Assembly: GCA_945899335.1 (NCBI GenBank)
Contig: CAMDIP010000084.1
Span: 1-6,435, forward strand
DNA: 6,435 bases
Source: Bordetella parapertussis
GTDB lineage: Bacteria > Pseudomonadota > Gammaproteobacteria > Burkholderiales > Burkholderiaceae_C
Direction of reading: 5' to 3'
The translations under genes and the position numbers were made by a program. The notes beneath the pieces were generated by a model. It was not told the DNA's origin. It searched no databases and worked only from the letters and a program-made list of their open reading frames with translations. Position 1 is the stretch's first letter. Each line of letters starts with the position of its first letter. Shown one piece after another: positions 1-6,105 of this stretch.

Positions 1-176
1 GTGGCTACATAAACTGCATGCACCCAAGGTATGTTGTTGGCTGGAAACGTGGCGCTTGGCATATCAAAAAATGCCTGCGAAACCCGCAGATCAAGCGTTG
101 GCCACAGCATGAACACCAGCACCGACAGAGCCAAACCCGTGCCCCCTAACCATCCTTCGCGCTGACGGGCTTTCAT
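1..176 (-). CDS. PAP2-type membrane phosphatase, N-terminal fragment (cut by the window edge)
   Basis: An ATG at 176-174 opens a reading frame that stays open to the window edge, giving 58 codons that begin MKARQREGWLGG. What is visible is a short basic N-terminus, one hydrophobic helix (about residues 13-25), then LWPTLDLRVSQAFFD and, after a short loop, IPWVHAVY. The pattern 'P-x-LDL-x-VS-x-x-FFD ... PWV' is what I know from the N-terminus of PAP2-family phosphatases of the LpxE/PgpB-like kind, before their catalytic segment. The catalytic motifs (KX6RP, PSGH, SRX5H) would lie outside the window, so activity cannot be judged. The start codon overlaps the stop codon of the preceding GT39 gene in an ATGA arrangement (176-173), which implies translational coupling; a GAAAGA about 9 bases upstream is only a weak ribosome binding site. 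If it is LpxE-like it would remove a phosphate from lipid A in the periplasm; undecaprenyl-pyrophosphate or phosphatidylglycerophosphate phosphatase are alternatives. Confidence 0.72.
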   Translation of the reverse strand, partial: MKARQREGWLGGTGLALSVLVFMLWPTLDLRVSQAFFDMPSATFPANNIPWVHAVYVA

Positions 177-1723
177 GGTTGAGGTTCTTTCAATAGCCAC
201 AAAAACAGCGGTCGCCCTGAGGGCGCAGCATCGGACAAGCGTTCAACATGCTTGTAACGCTCGCGCACAAAACCAGGCAACTCTCCCAGCACCAGCAGCA
301 AAACCGGGCCTGTGTGCTGGGCGGGGTCAAAACGGTAAAGTAAATCGTAATGGTGCAAGGGGTGTGGTGTTTGTTGCCAACTCAAGGCCAAGACTTTTTG
401 CTCTCGCCAAGCATAGGCAGCGTGAATGATGAGTGTGCGGTCAAGGGCGACCAAGGTTGCGTCAGGGTTTGATGCCACCAAGGGCTGAAGCTGCATCAAG
501 CCTTCTTCCCAACCCCTCGCGCGGCCCCATAAGTCCCATTTGGATTTTTGGACTGGCAGCCCCAAACGAGCTCGCCAATCTCCCCCCAGTGACAAAGCTG
601 TTGAGAAAAAACTGGCCATGAGAAGCACCGCCACTGGCTCGCGCCAGCGCCAAGGGGTTGGTCGAGACCCCAGCAGCCAGCCCAATGCCACAGAGGCGCC
701 TAGCAAGGCAGGTGCTGGCCAATTGATTTGCGCAGTGCCTTGCATGGCTTGCAGGCCACCAATTGCCCATAAAGGCCAACTGCCATGCCACGCCCACAAG
801 GCAGGGCGGGTGGAAAAGTTCAGAGGTGGACTGGCTGGCTTGATCCATAGGCGCATGACAACCAGCACAGACACCAAGAGAAAAACAGGACCTGCCAGCA
901 AGGCCTGAGAGCCAATGTATTCCGCAAGACGTGGCAACAATTTGGCAAAGAAGGGGCCAGAAGAAGGGCTACCGCCGGACAACAAATCGGCGGTGTGTTT
1001 CAGGGTGGGCCAATCGTTGGCCTGGTTCCAAGCCAGATGCGGCAACAAGGCCAAGGCGGCCAAACCAGCGGCCAGCGCCATGCCCTTGCTGACTGCCGCA
1101 TTTCTATGGCCAAACCACCACCACACGACCCAGCTCGCCAGCACAGCCGACATGGTGTACTTGGACAGCACACCCAAAGCCAGCACAGCGCCAACCCATA
1201 GCCATCGTGACCAGCGCATGGGCTGAGCCATTGCTCGCCAGACCAGCCACAGTTGCAAGGACCAAAACAGCACAAGCGGTCCGTCGGTGGTGGCCACTTG
1301 TCCCAGCACACCACTTGCCAAGCTGCTGGCAAACAGCACAGCGGCCCAAGTGCCAACGGCATGAGTAGATGCCAGAGGCTGTTGACTGTCACGCTGCATC
1401 TCCCAACCCAATCGCCACAGTACCAAGGGCACCACAGCCCAACACAGCTGCACCAACCAGCGCACACCCGTTGTGCCGTCGCCTGCCACCCAAACCGACA
1501 ACTTGATCAATAAAGGTAAGACAGGGGGTTTGGAGTAATAACCCCAAGCCAGCTCTCGGCTCCATTCCCAATACTGCGCTTCATCGACAAACAAGCCAGC
1601 CCCGCTGTGGGCGGCGGTGAGCAGGCGCAGCAGCCATAAACCGGGCAGCAGCAGAATCAGCAGTCCCCATGCTTGCCAGCACCAAGGTGAGGAGGTTTGG
1701 GAAGAAGTACGAGGTTCAGTCAT
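173..1723 (-). CDS. GT39-family membrane glycosyltransferase (second of two)
   Basis: The product is a 516-residue polytopic inner-membrane protein, a normal length for family GT39 (ArnT / protein O-mannosyltransferase superfamily, GT-C fold). These enzymes use a polyprenyl-phosphate sugar as donor on the periplasmic side. One membrane helix (about residues 17-36) is followed by the first periplasmic loop with the acidic pair D47-E48 in LFVDEAQYWEWS and then YYSKPPVLPLL (63-73), the expected donor/metal-binding loop. Further family-like landmarks are TTDGPLVLFW (145-154), SKYT (187-190), WNQANDWP (232-239) and INWPAPALL (333-341). About ten helices are followed by a soluble tail from about residue 385 containing the segment VALDRTLIIHAAYAW (425-439). 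It shares only the general family pattern with the GT39 gene upstream and is not a recent duplicate. The ATG at 1723 lies 27 bases after the upstream stop with no good Shine-Dalgarno; the stop overlaps the next gene's ATG. The acceptor is not predictable; lipid A or LPS core sugar is most likely from context. Confidence 0.9.
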   Translation of the reverse strand: MTEPRTSSQTSSPWCWQAWGLLILLLPGLWLLRLLTAAHSGAGLFVDEAQYWEWSRELAWGYYSKPPVLPLLIKLSVWVAGDGTTGVRWLVQLCWAVVPLVLWRLGWEMQRDSQQPLASTHAVGTWAAVLFASSLASGVLGQVATTDGPLVLFWSLQLWLVWRAMAQPMRWSRWLWVGAVLALGVLSKYTMSAVLASWVVWWWFGHRNAAVSKGMALAAGLAALALLPHLAWNQANDWPTLKHTADLLSGGSPSSGPFFAKLLPRLAEYIGSQALLAGPVFLLVSVLVVMRLWIKPASPPLNFSTRPALWAWHGSWPLWAIGGLQAMQGTAQINWPAPALLGASVALGWLLGSRPTPWRWREPVAVLLMASFFSTALSLGGDWRARLGLPVQKSKWDLWGRARGWEEGLMQLQPLVASNPDATLVALDRTLIIHAAYAWREQKVLALSWQQTPHPLHHYDLLYRFDPAQHTGPVLLLVLGELPGFVRERYKHVERLSDAAPSGRPLFLWLLKEPQP

Positions 1724-1750
1724 GGCTAAGCTATGTGGGTCTGCCCACTT

Positions 1751-3319
1751 TCAAGGGGGAAGTTCGGACCCTACAGGCCGAAGAACCAATGCAAAACCTC
1801 GCTCGCTGGCAATCACAGGCCAATCCTCAGGCCAAGTCGGTTTGTCGGTTCGCACCAAGGCCAGCTCGCCTTCTAGAGGGGCACGCCGTGGCGCAGGGCT
1901 TTGCCGGTACAAAGCAAAAGAAGGGAAATGTAAGCCCCACTGCACCGCCGGTTGCGCTAGCGTTTGTGCAGCCAAACCATGCACCGGTCCTTGCAAGGTC
2001 TGACTCCACCAAGGCAACACACCCAAGGCCAAGACAGCGCTGCCACCCATGGCCAGCAAGCCAAAGCGCGGCAACTGATGGGGCGAAGGTAAAAACCGGC
2101 CAGAAACCAGCCAGAGCACTTGCACCATCAACACCGCCGCGCTGATGGAGCGCAAGAAGTGGGGTGCGTTCGACGTCTGTATCAAGTTACGGTAAAGGCT
2201 GTCGCCTATCCACTCGGGGTGGTCACGCAAAACTTCAGGTAGCGTCAGCAGCAGTGCCATCCAAGCCGTTAACAAAACCGCGCATGCCCACCACCAACGG
2301 TTATTGGCATGTAGCCCAGCATAGGTCAGCAAGAGCACAACCCCTGGCGCGGCATACAAGACATAGTGCGGCAACTTGGTGGCAGACAAGGAAAAAAACA
2401 CCACCACAAAACCAGCCCACAGCAAGGCAAAGCGCAAGATTGGGGTCTGCCACAGTGGTTTCCAACGCATTCCCAAATTGAGAACCAGTGGCGTCCAAGG
2501 CATCCACAGCAAAGGCAAGACCAACACAAAATAAAGCCAACCTCCGCCATGACCTTCCATCGGCGCGCTGAAACGGTCAAGGTTGTGGCGCAGGAAAAAA
2601 CCTTGGATAAATGCGTCCCCGTGGCGCAACCACGCATAGGTATACCAAGGTCCTGCCACCGCGCCAAAGATGAGCCACGACCAGCCATCACGCAAGGTTC
2701 GAAGCACCAAACCTGGCGAAGGCCCCCACCATTGCCACAGCAACAGCACGGCCGCTGGGATCAGCACAGCCACCGGTCCCTTGGTGAGTACCCCCAAGGC
2801 CATCCACAAAGCCATTCGCCTGAGCGCACGTCGGTCGTTGTTGCAGAGGTAGCGCCACAGGTCCAGCGCAGACAACATCAACCACAGACCCAGCAAGGCA
2901 TCTGCTGTGGCGGTGCGGGCCATGGCCCAAGGCCCCAAACTGCTGGCAAAGACCATGGCTGCCAGCATGGCGGCGCGGGGTCCCCAAGCTTGGTAGGCAG
3001 TCAGTGCCAGCGCCAAACAAGCAAGCCAACCGGCCAGCGCAGAAGGCAGTCGCAAGGCAAATTCGTTGACCCCGAAAACCTTCACGCTGAGGGCTTGCAG
3101 CCAATACACGCCTATGGGTTTGTCAAATCGGTCAGCGCCATTGAGTGTGGTGTGGCCCCAATCGCCACTGACCACCATTTCGCGGGTGGCTTCTGAAAAA
3201 GCCCCCTCATCCACATCAAACAACAGGCTTTGGCCTAGGCCCAGTAAAAAATAGCCTAGTAATAAAAAGGCAGCTACAAACGCCCAACCGCGACTGACGG
3301 GCGCTTCAGACCCTGCCAT
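1751..3319 (-). CDS. ArnT-like GT39 membrane glycosyltransferase (first of two)
   Basis: From the chosen ATG the product is 522 residues, close to ArnT length (about 550). A first membrane helix (about 12-32) leads into FDVDEGAFSEATREM (34-48), whose acidic residues D35, D37 and E38 match the conserved donor/metal-binding loop of GT39, then RFDKPIGVYWLQAL (64-77), the 'KPP'-like segment of ArnT homologues. Later landmarks are ATADALLGLW (137-146), LTKGPVA (178-184) and SATKLPHYVL (312-321), the last very typical of ArnT-like bacterial transferases, and a soluble C-terminal part from about residue 440. Expected role: transfer of a sugar from polyprenyl phosphate to lipid A or another envelope acceptor in the periplasm. 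Start choice: the frame stays open upstream with ATGs at 3382, 3352 and 3331, but only the ATG at 3319 has a sensible ribosome site (GAAGG, 3325-3329, five bases before it), and it reduces the overlap with the GT2 gene from 77 to 14 bases. The substrate sugar is unknown, so no gene symbol is given. Confidence 0.9.
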   Translation of the reverse strand: MAGSEAPVSRGWAFVAAFLLLGYFLLGLGQSLLFDVDEGAFSEATREMVVSGDWGHTTLNGADRFDKPIGVYWLQALSVKVFGVNEFALRLPSALAGWLACLALALTAYQAWGPRAAMLAAMVFASSLGPWAMARTATADALLGLWLMLSALDLWRYLCNNDRRALRRMALWMALGVLTKGPVAVLIPAAVLLLWQWWGPSPGLVLRTLRDGWSWLIFGAVAGPWYTYAWLRHGDAFIQGFFLRHNLDRFSAPMEGHGGGWLYFVLVLPLLWMPWTPLVLNLGMRWKPLWQTPILRFALLWAGFVVVFFSLSATKLPHYVLYAAPGVVLLLTYAGLHANNRWWWACAVLLTAWMALLLTLPEVLRDHPEWIGDSLYRNLIQTSNAPHFLRSISAAVLMVQVLWLVSGRFLPSPHQLPRFGLLAMGGSAVLALGVLPWWSQTLQGPVHGLAAQTLAQPAVQWGLHFPSFALYRQSPAPRRAPLEGELALVRTDKPTWPEDWPVIASERGFALVLRPVGSELPP

Positions 3320-4322
3320 GCCAGCCTTCATTGTGTTGAGGGGTAGGCGCATCCACCAAATGGTAGGCCTGCGCTTTGCCACCTTCGTAGTAGGTGCGCA
3401 TCAGCAACTCTGCCAACACGCCGGTGGTGAGGAACTGCAAGCCGCCCAGCACACAGAAAAAGCCAACGAACATCAGGGGACGCGTGCCAATCGATTCCCC
3501 CATGAATTTCAGCGCCATCAAATACACCAATATACCCATGCCCAGCGACAGCACTGCCAAGCCAATACCGCCAAAAAAGTGGCCGGGTCGTGTGCCAAAG
3601 CGCAAAAAATAATGGATGGACAACAAGTCCACGATCACCCGCAGGGTGCGTGAAATACCGTATTTAGATTGACCCTTGGTACGTGCGTGGTGGCGCACTG
3701 GCAACTCGGCCATGCGGTCAGCTGAGGTGACGGTGGAGAGCCAAGCAGGGATAAAGCGGTGCATCTCGCCATAGAGGCGAATTTTGCGCAGCACTGGTGC
3801 TCTGAAGGCTTTCAAACTGCAACCCAGATCTTTGAAGTTCAAACCACTCACCTTGCGAATGAGGCTGTTGGCAAAGTAAGAAGGGATTTTGCGCAACAAA
3901 AAACCATCTTGGCGGTTTTGCCGCCAACCTGCCACGATGTCTTTGTCCTCAACCAGCAAGTGCTCGACCAGCATGGGAATATCACGCGGGTCGTTTTGCA
4001 AGTCGCCGTCCATGGTGACGATGACGTCGCCTCTGGCGCAGTCGATGCCTGCCTGCATCGCAGCGGTTTGGCGAAAGTTGCGTTGCAGGCGCAAAGCACG
4101 GATGTGCGACCCGACGTCGACGGCGTGTTGGCTGAGGCGAAACCATGTGCCGTCGGTGCTGCCGTCATCGATGATGACCAGCTCCCAAGGCCAAGGGTAG
4201 TCGCTGAGCGCGGCTTGAACGGCGTCGATCAAATCGGCAGCGAGTTCGACTTCGTTGTACATGGGGACCACCACGGACAAACGGTGGGCAGGTATTCGGT
4301 TGGGCATGGTCGAGGAGGTCAT
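3306..4322 (-). CDS. Polyprenyl-phosphate glycosyltransferase, GT2 family (DPM1/ArnC/GtrB-like)
   Basis: The 338-residue product has a GT-A domain followed by two membrane helices (about 244-271 and 280-305), the layout of ArnC, GtrB and RgtE. These enzymes move a sugar from a nucleotide donor to undecaprenyl or a related polyprenyl phosphate at the cytoplasmic face. Motifs in order: LSVVVPMYNE (15-24), IDDGSTDGT (51-59) for nucleotide binding, MDGDLQNDP (104-112) with the metal-binding D105-x-D107, DLGCSLKAFR (165-174), EMHRFIPAW (186-194) and RTKGQSKYG (214-222), the conserved basic segment of the DPM1 group. It supplies the donor that GT39 enzymes need, and the next two genes are GT39 enzymes, so its job in the pathway is well supported; which sugar it carries is not. 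The ATG (4322-4320) directly follows the upstream TGA (TGAATG) with no clear Shine-Dalgarno, so re-initiating ribosomes probably translate it. The C-terminal tail (from about 320) extends past the membrane part and overlaps the next gene. Confidence 0.94.
   Translation of the reverse strand: MTSSTMPNRIPAHRLSVVVPMYNEVELAADLIDAVQAALSDYPWPWELVIIDDGSTDGTWFRLSQHAVDVGSHIRALRLQRNFRQTAAMQAGIDCARGDVIVTMDGDLQNDPRDIPMLVEHLLVEDKDIVAGWRQNRQDGFLLRKIPSYFANSLIRKVSGLNFKDLGCSLKAFRAPVLRKIRLYGEMHRFIPAWLSTVTSADRMAELPVRHHARTKGQSKYGISRTLRVIVDLLSIHYFLRFGTRPGHFFGGIGLAVLSLGMGILVYLMALKFMGESIGTRPLMFVGFFCVLGGLQFLTTGVLAELLMRTYYEGGKAQAYHLVDAPTPQHNEGWHGRV
3325..3329 (-). promoter_or_regulatory. Ribosome binding site that decides the start of the first GT39 gene
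   Basis: GAAGG on the minus strand lies five bases before the ATG at 3319. The three ATGs further upstream in the same frame (3382, 3352, 3331) have no usable Shine-Dalgarno at normal distance; GGTGG directly touches the one at 3352 and is too close. This favours the short form with a 14-base overlap with the GT2 gene. Confidence 0.5.
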
Positions 4323-5243
4323 TCAGCTATTGTCGCCATTCGCAGCGTCGGTTTGTGGCCAGCTTAAAACTGCCCATGCCAGCAGGGCCGCACCCAAGGA
4401 CAGCGCCAGACAAAAAACGTGGACCAGCAGGGCGGCTGCAGGTAATTGGGACGCCATATGGGTATCGGTTATTCCAGCCGCCAGCCAAACACCTGCTTCG
4501 TAGGTCCCCAGTCCTGCAGGCCCTTGCAAGGGCAACAAACCCGCCCATTCGCCGCCCAATGCGCCTTGAAAAGCAGCTTTGATGGGCATCGCCAAGAGTG
4601 AAGACAGCAAGATGGCCACTACGCACAACTTGCAGACCCAGTTACCAAGCGACAGCAGCCAAGCGCTGCGCGGGGCTCTGCGGTGCAGCACACTGCGCAA
4701 TACCCGTGCCCATGCACTGCGACGCTTGAGCAGCCAAAGCCAATAGTTGGCTGGCAACATGACCAAGCTCAAAAGTACGCAGCTACAAAGTACTGGCCAG
4801 CCCAAGTGCAGATCAGGCCACAGCCACACCAGCAGCAAGCCCAAAACGCCTGCATCTTGAATGCGCAGCCACATCAAACTTCGCAATGATTGACCTAAAG
4901 GTGCGGCGAAAACATGCTTTACCAGCAAGGGGTAACCCGCTTCGCCAGCCCTGAAAGGCAAGACCAGTACAGCGGCGTTATGCAACAGCACCAAGCGCAT
5001 GGCGGTCAGCAAATTCACCGGCCTGCGCCAGTGCCACTCTTGTTGCACCCGCCTACCGCGCAACACAAAACTCAGCATCCACAGCAGCGAGCAAGCCAGC
5101 CATAACCATGCAGGCACCTGCGCCGCGCTTTGTGCAATCCCCGAAACGTCTACATGCCGCAGCAACCAAAACAGCAACAGACCGCCTAGGCTCCAGCCCA
5201 GCAACAGTTTTGACCATTTTTTCAGCGCAAGCCGCGAAGTCAT
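4323..5243 (-). CDS. Flippase-like membrane protein, UPF0104 / LPG-synthase-TM family
   Basis: The product is 306 residues with roughly seven or eight hydrophobic helices and no soluble domain. It shows the two hallmark segments of the lysylphosphatidylglycerol synthase transmembrane (UPF0104, AglD/MprF flippase-like) family: LPFRAGEAGYPLLV (95-108), usually 'LP-x-R-x-GE', in the first half, and LPLQGPAGLGTYEAGVWLA (237-255), usually 'P-G-GLG-x-x-E-x', in the second. MprF uses its membrane part to flip a lipid, and solo members are often found beside lipid-linked glycosyltransferase genes; transport of the polyprenyl-phosphate sugar made by the next gene is a reasonable inference but is not shown here. 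There is no aminoacyl-transferase domain, so it is not a lysylphosphatidylglycerol synthase. The ATG overlaps the stop of the PAP2 gene (ATGA, 5243-5240) and is preceded by AAAGG (5252-5256) at eight bases. The stop directly abuts the GT2 start. Confidence 0.87.
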   Translation of the reverse strand: MTSRLALKKWSKLLLGWSLGGLLLFWLLRHVDVSGIAQSAAQVPAWLWLACSLLWMLSFVLRGRRVQQEWHWRRPVNLLTAMRLVLLHNAAVLVLPFRAGEAGYPLLVKHVFAAPLGQSLRSLMWLRIQDAGVLGLLLVWLWPDLHLGWPVLCSCVLLSLVMLPANYWLWLLKRRSAWARVLRSVLHRRAPRSAWLLSLGNWVCKLCVVAILLSSLLAMPIKAAFQGALGGEWAGLLPLQGPAGLGTYEAGVWLAAGITDTHMASQLPAAALLVHVFCLALSLGAALLAWAVLSWPQTDAANGDNS

Positions 5244-6058
5244 CCCTGCGACCTTTGGTGCTGCAAACCTAAGAAACGGCTCACGGCGCTCAGCAGTCCT
5301 ATCAGCGCAACCAAGCCCAAGGCAAGCTTGCCGGCAATTTCAGGAGGAGCGACGACCGCTAAATAAATGACCAAGCCTATTTCCAGAATAAGCAACAGCC
5401 AGTTGCCCGAACGCGCAGACAAATAAGGTGTCCAAGACCACCACCATTCCCAGCGCTGAGCCAGCCAAGCGATCCATATGCCAAGCCCAAGGCCTGCGAG
5501 CACATCCGCTGGCCAATGGGCCCCCACCACCACCCTAGAGAAGGCCACCACCAAGCCACCTAAAATCAGAAGGAATAGCAATGCCTTGCGGCGCAAAAGT
5601 GAGGGGTACATGAGCACGATCAGGCAGACCAAGGTTGACGCCGCCAAGGCATGTCCGGAGGGCATGGCGTTGGCAGATGCTGGCGGGTTGCCCATGGGGC
5701 TGAGGAGGGCGATATCCAATACTGCCAAGGGCCTGGGTACGGAAAACCACATCTTCAAGACGGGCGACACCACAGACCCGATCAAGAACCCTTTGATGGC
5801 CAAAGCCGCCCCTCGGCGACTCGATCTACCGATGGCCAGCAACACCAGCAGCACCACTGCAGCGTCGCCCCATTGGGTGATAAAAATCCAAAGCCACGCG
5901 GGTCCCATATCGGCTGAGTGCACTGCCAGCATGGCCTCGCGGTTCAAATCCGAGCGCCATAAACCCCAAGCCAAAAGCAGCAAACATGTGGCCAGAAACA
6001 GTGCAATCGACTGGCTTCTTGCTGACACCCGCGGAGTTGAGCTAAAGAGCTGGCGCAT
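5240..6058 (-). CDS. PAP2-family membrane phosphatase (complete)
   Basis: From the ATG at 6058 the product has 272 residues, a little longer than typical BacA-independent PAP2 enzymes such as PgpB or YbjG. All three PAP2 catalytic motifs are present in the correct order: KMWFSVPRP (102-110, K102 with R109-P110), PSGH (133-136) and SRVVVGAHWPADV (174-186, S174-R175, nucleophilic H181, D185). Hydrophobic helices at about 17-33, 55-75, 88-104, 138-150, 158-174 and 186-201 follow the six-helix PAP2 plan, and two more at about 219-237 and 244-264 form a C-terminal extension that the core fold does not require. Expected action is phosphate removal from a lipid at the periplasmic side: undecaprenyl pyrophosphate or lipid A. 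A TTG at 6079 would add seven residues (279 in all); I prefer the ATG because neither start has an ideal ribosome site but GAGG lies 12 bases before the ATG and nothing precedes the TTG. It is the first gene of the minus-strand operon and overlaps the next by four bases. Confidence 0.9.
   Translation of the reverse strand: MRQLFSSTPRVSARSQSIALFLATCLLLLAWGLWRSDLNREAMLAVHSADMGPAWLWIFITQWGDAAVVLLVLLAIGRSSRRGAALAIKGFLIGSVVSPVLKMWFSVPRPLAVLDIALLSPMGNPPASANAMPSGHALAASTLVCLIVLMYPSLLRRKALLFLLILGGLVVAFSRVVVGAHWPADVLAGLGLGIWIAWLAQRWEWWWSWTPYLSARSGNWLLLILEIGLVIYLAVVAPPEIAGKLALGLVALIGLLSAVSRFLGLQHQRSQG
5252..5256 (-). promoter_or_regulatory. Ribosome binding site of the UPF0104 gene
   Basis: AAAGG on the minus strand lies eight bases before the ATG at 5243 and inside the last codons of the PAP2 gene. 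It is the best Shine-Dalgarno in the window and fixes that start, with the ATGA overlap coupling the two genes. Confidence 0.6.
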
Positions 6059-6105
6059 GACGGGTCTGAACCTCAACAAGCAATGAATGCCAAAGATTGA
6101 ATGAC
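6059..6105. promoter_or_regulatory. Very short divergent intergenic region
   Basis: Only 47 bases separate the PAP2 ATG (6058, minus) from the epimerase ATG (6106, plus), or 26 bases if PAP2 uses the TTG at 6079. Both transcripts should begin in or near this stretch. I found no convincing sigma-70 promoter on either strand; a TTGCTC on the minus strand near 6110 is the best -35-like word but has no good -10 partner. The promoters therefore probably lie partly inside the neighbouring coding ends, or a sigma factor with another consensus is used. The call as regulatory rests on geometry alone. Confidence 0.35.

Noticed and set aside
1724..1750. Possible terminator or promoter in the 27-base gap between the two GT39 genes
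   Set aside because: There is no hairpin with a T-run and no promoter-like hexamers; it looks like a simple intra-operon spacer.
1669..2145. 158-codon open frame on the plus strand spanning the gap between the two GT39 genes
   Set aside because: It crosses the ends of two real genes in antisense and has no family signal.
2366..3196. 276-codon open frame on the plus strand
   Set aside because: It lies wholly opposite the GT39 gene; its translation is Gln/His/Pro/Arg-rich low-complexity sequence, the usual antisense image of a membrane-protein gene, with no domain.
3759..4367. 202-codon open frame on the plus strand
   Set aside because: It is antisense to the GT2 gene, which carries all its family motifs; the antisense product shows none.
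4323..5243. Lysylphosphatidylglycerol synthase (MprF)
   Set aside because: The soluble aminoacyl-transferase domain is absent at 306 residues, so only the flippase-like membrane part is represented.
5478..6086. 202-codon open frame on the plus strand opposite the PAP2 gene
   Set aside because: The minus strand encodes all three PAP2 motifs; the plus frame is compositionally biased and lacks recognisable features.
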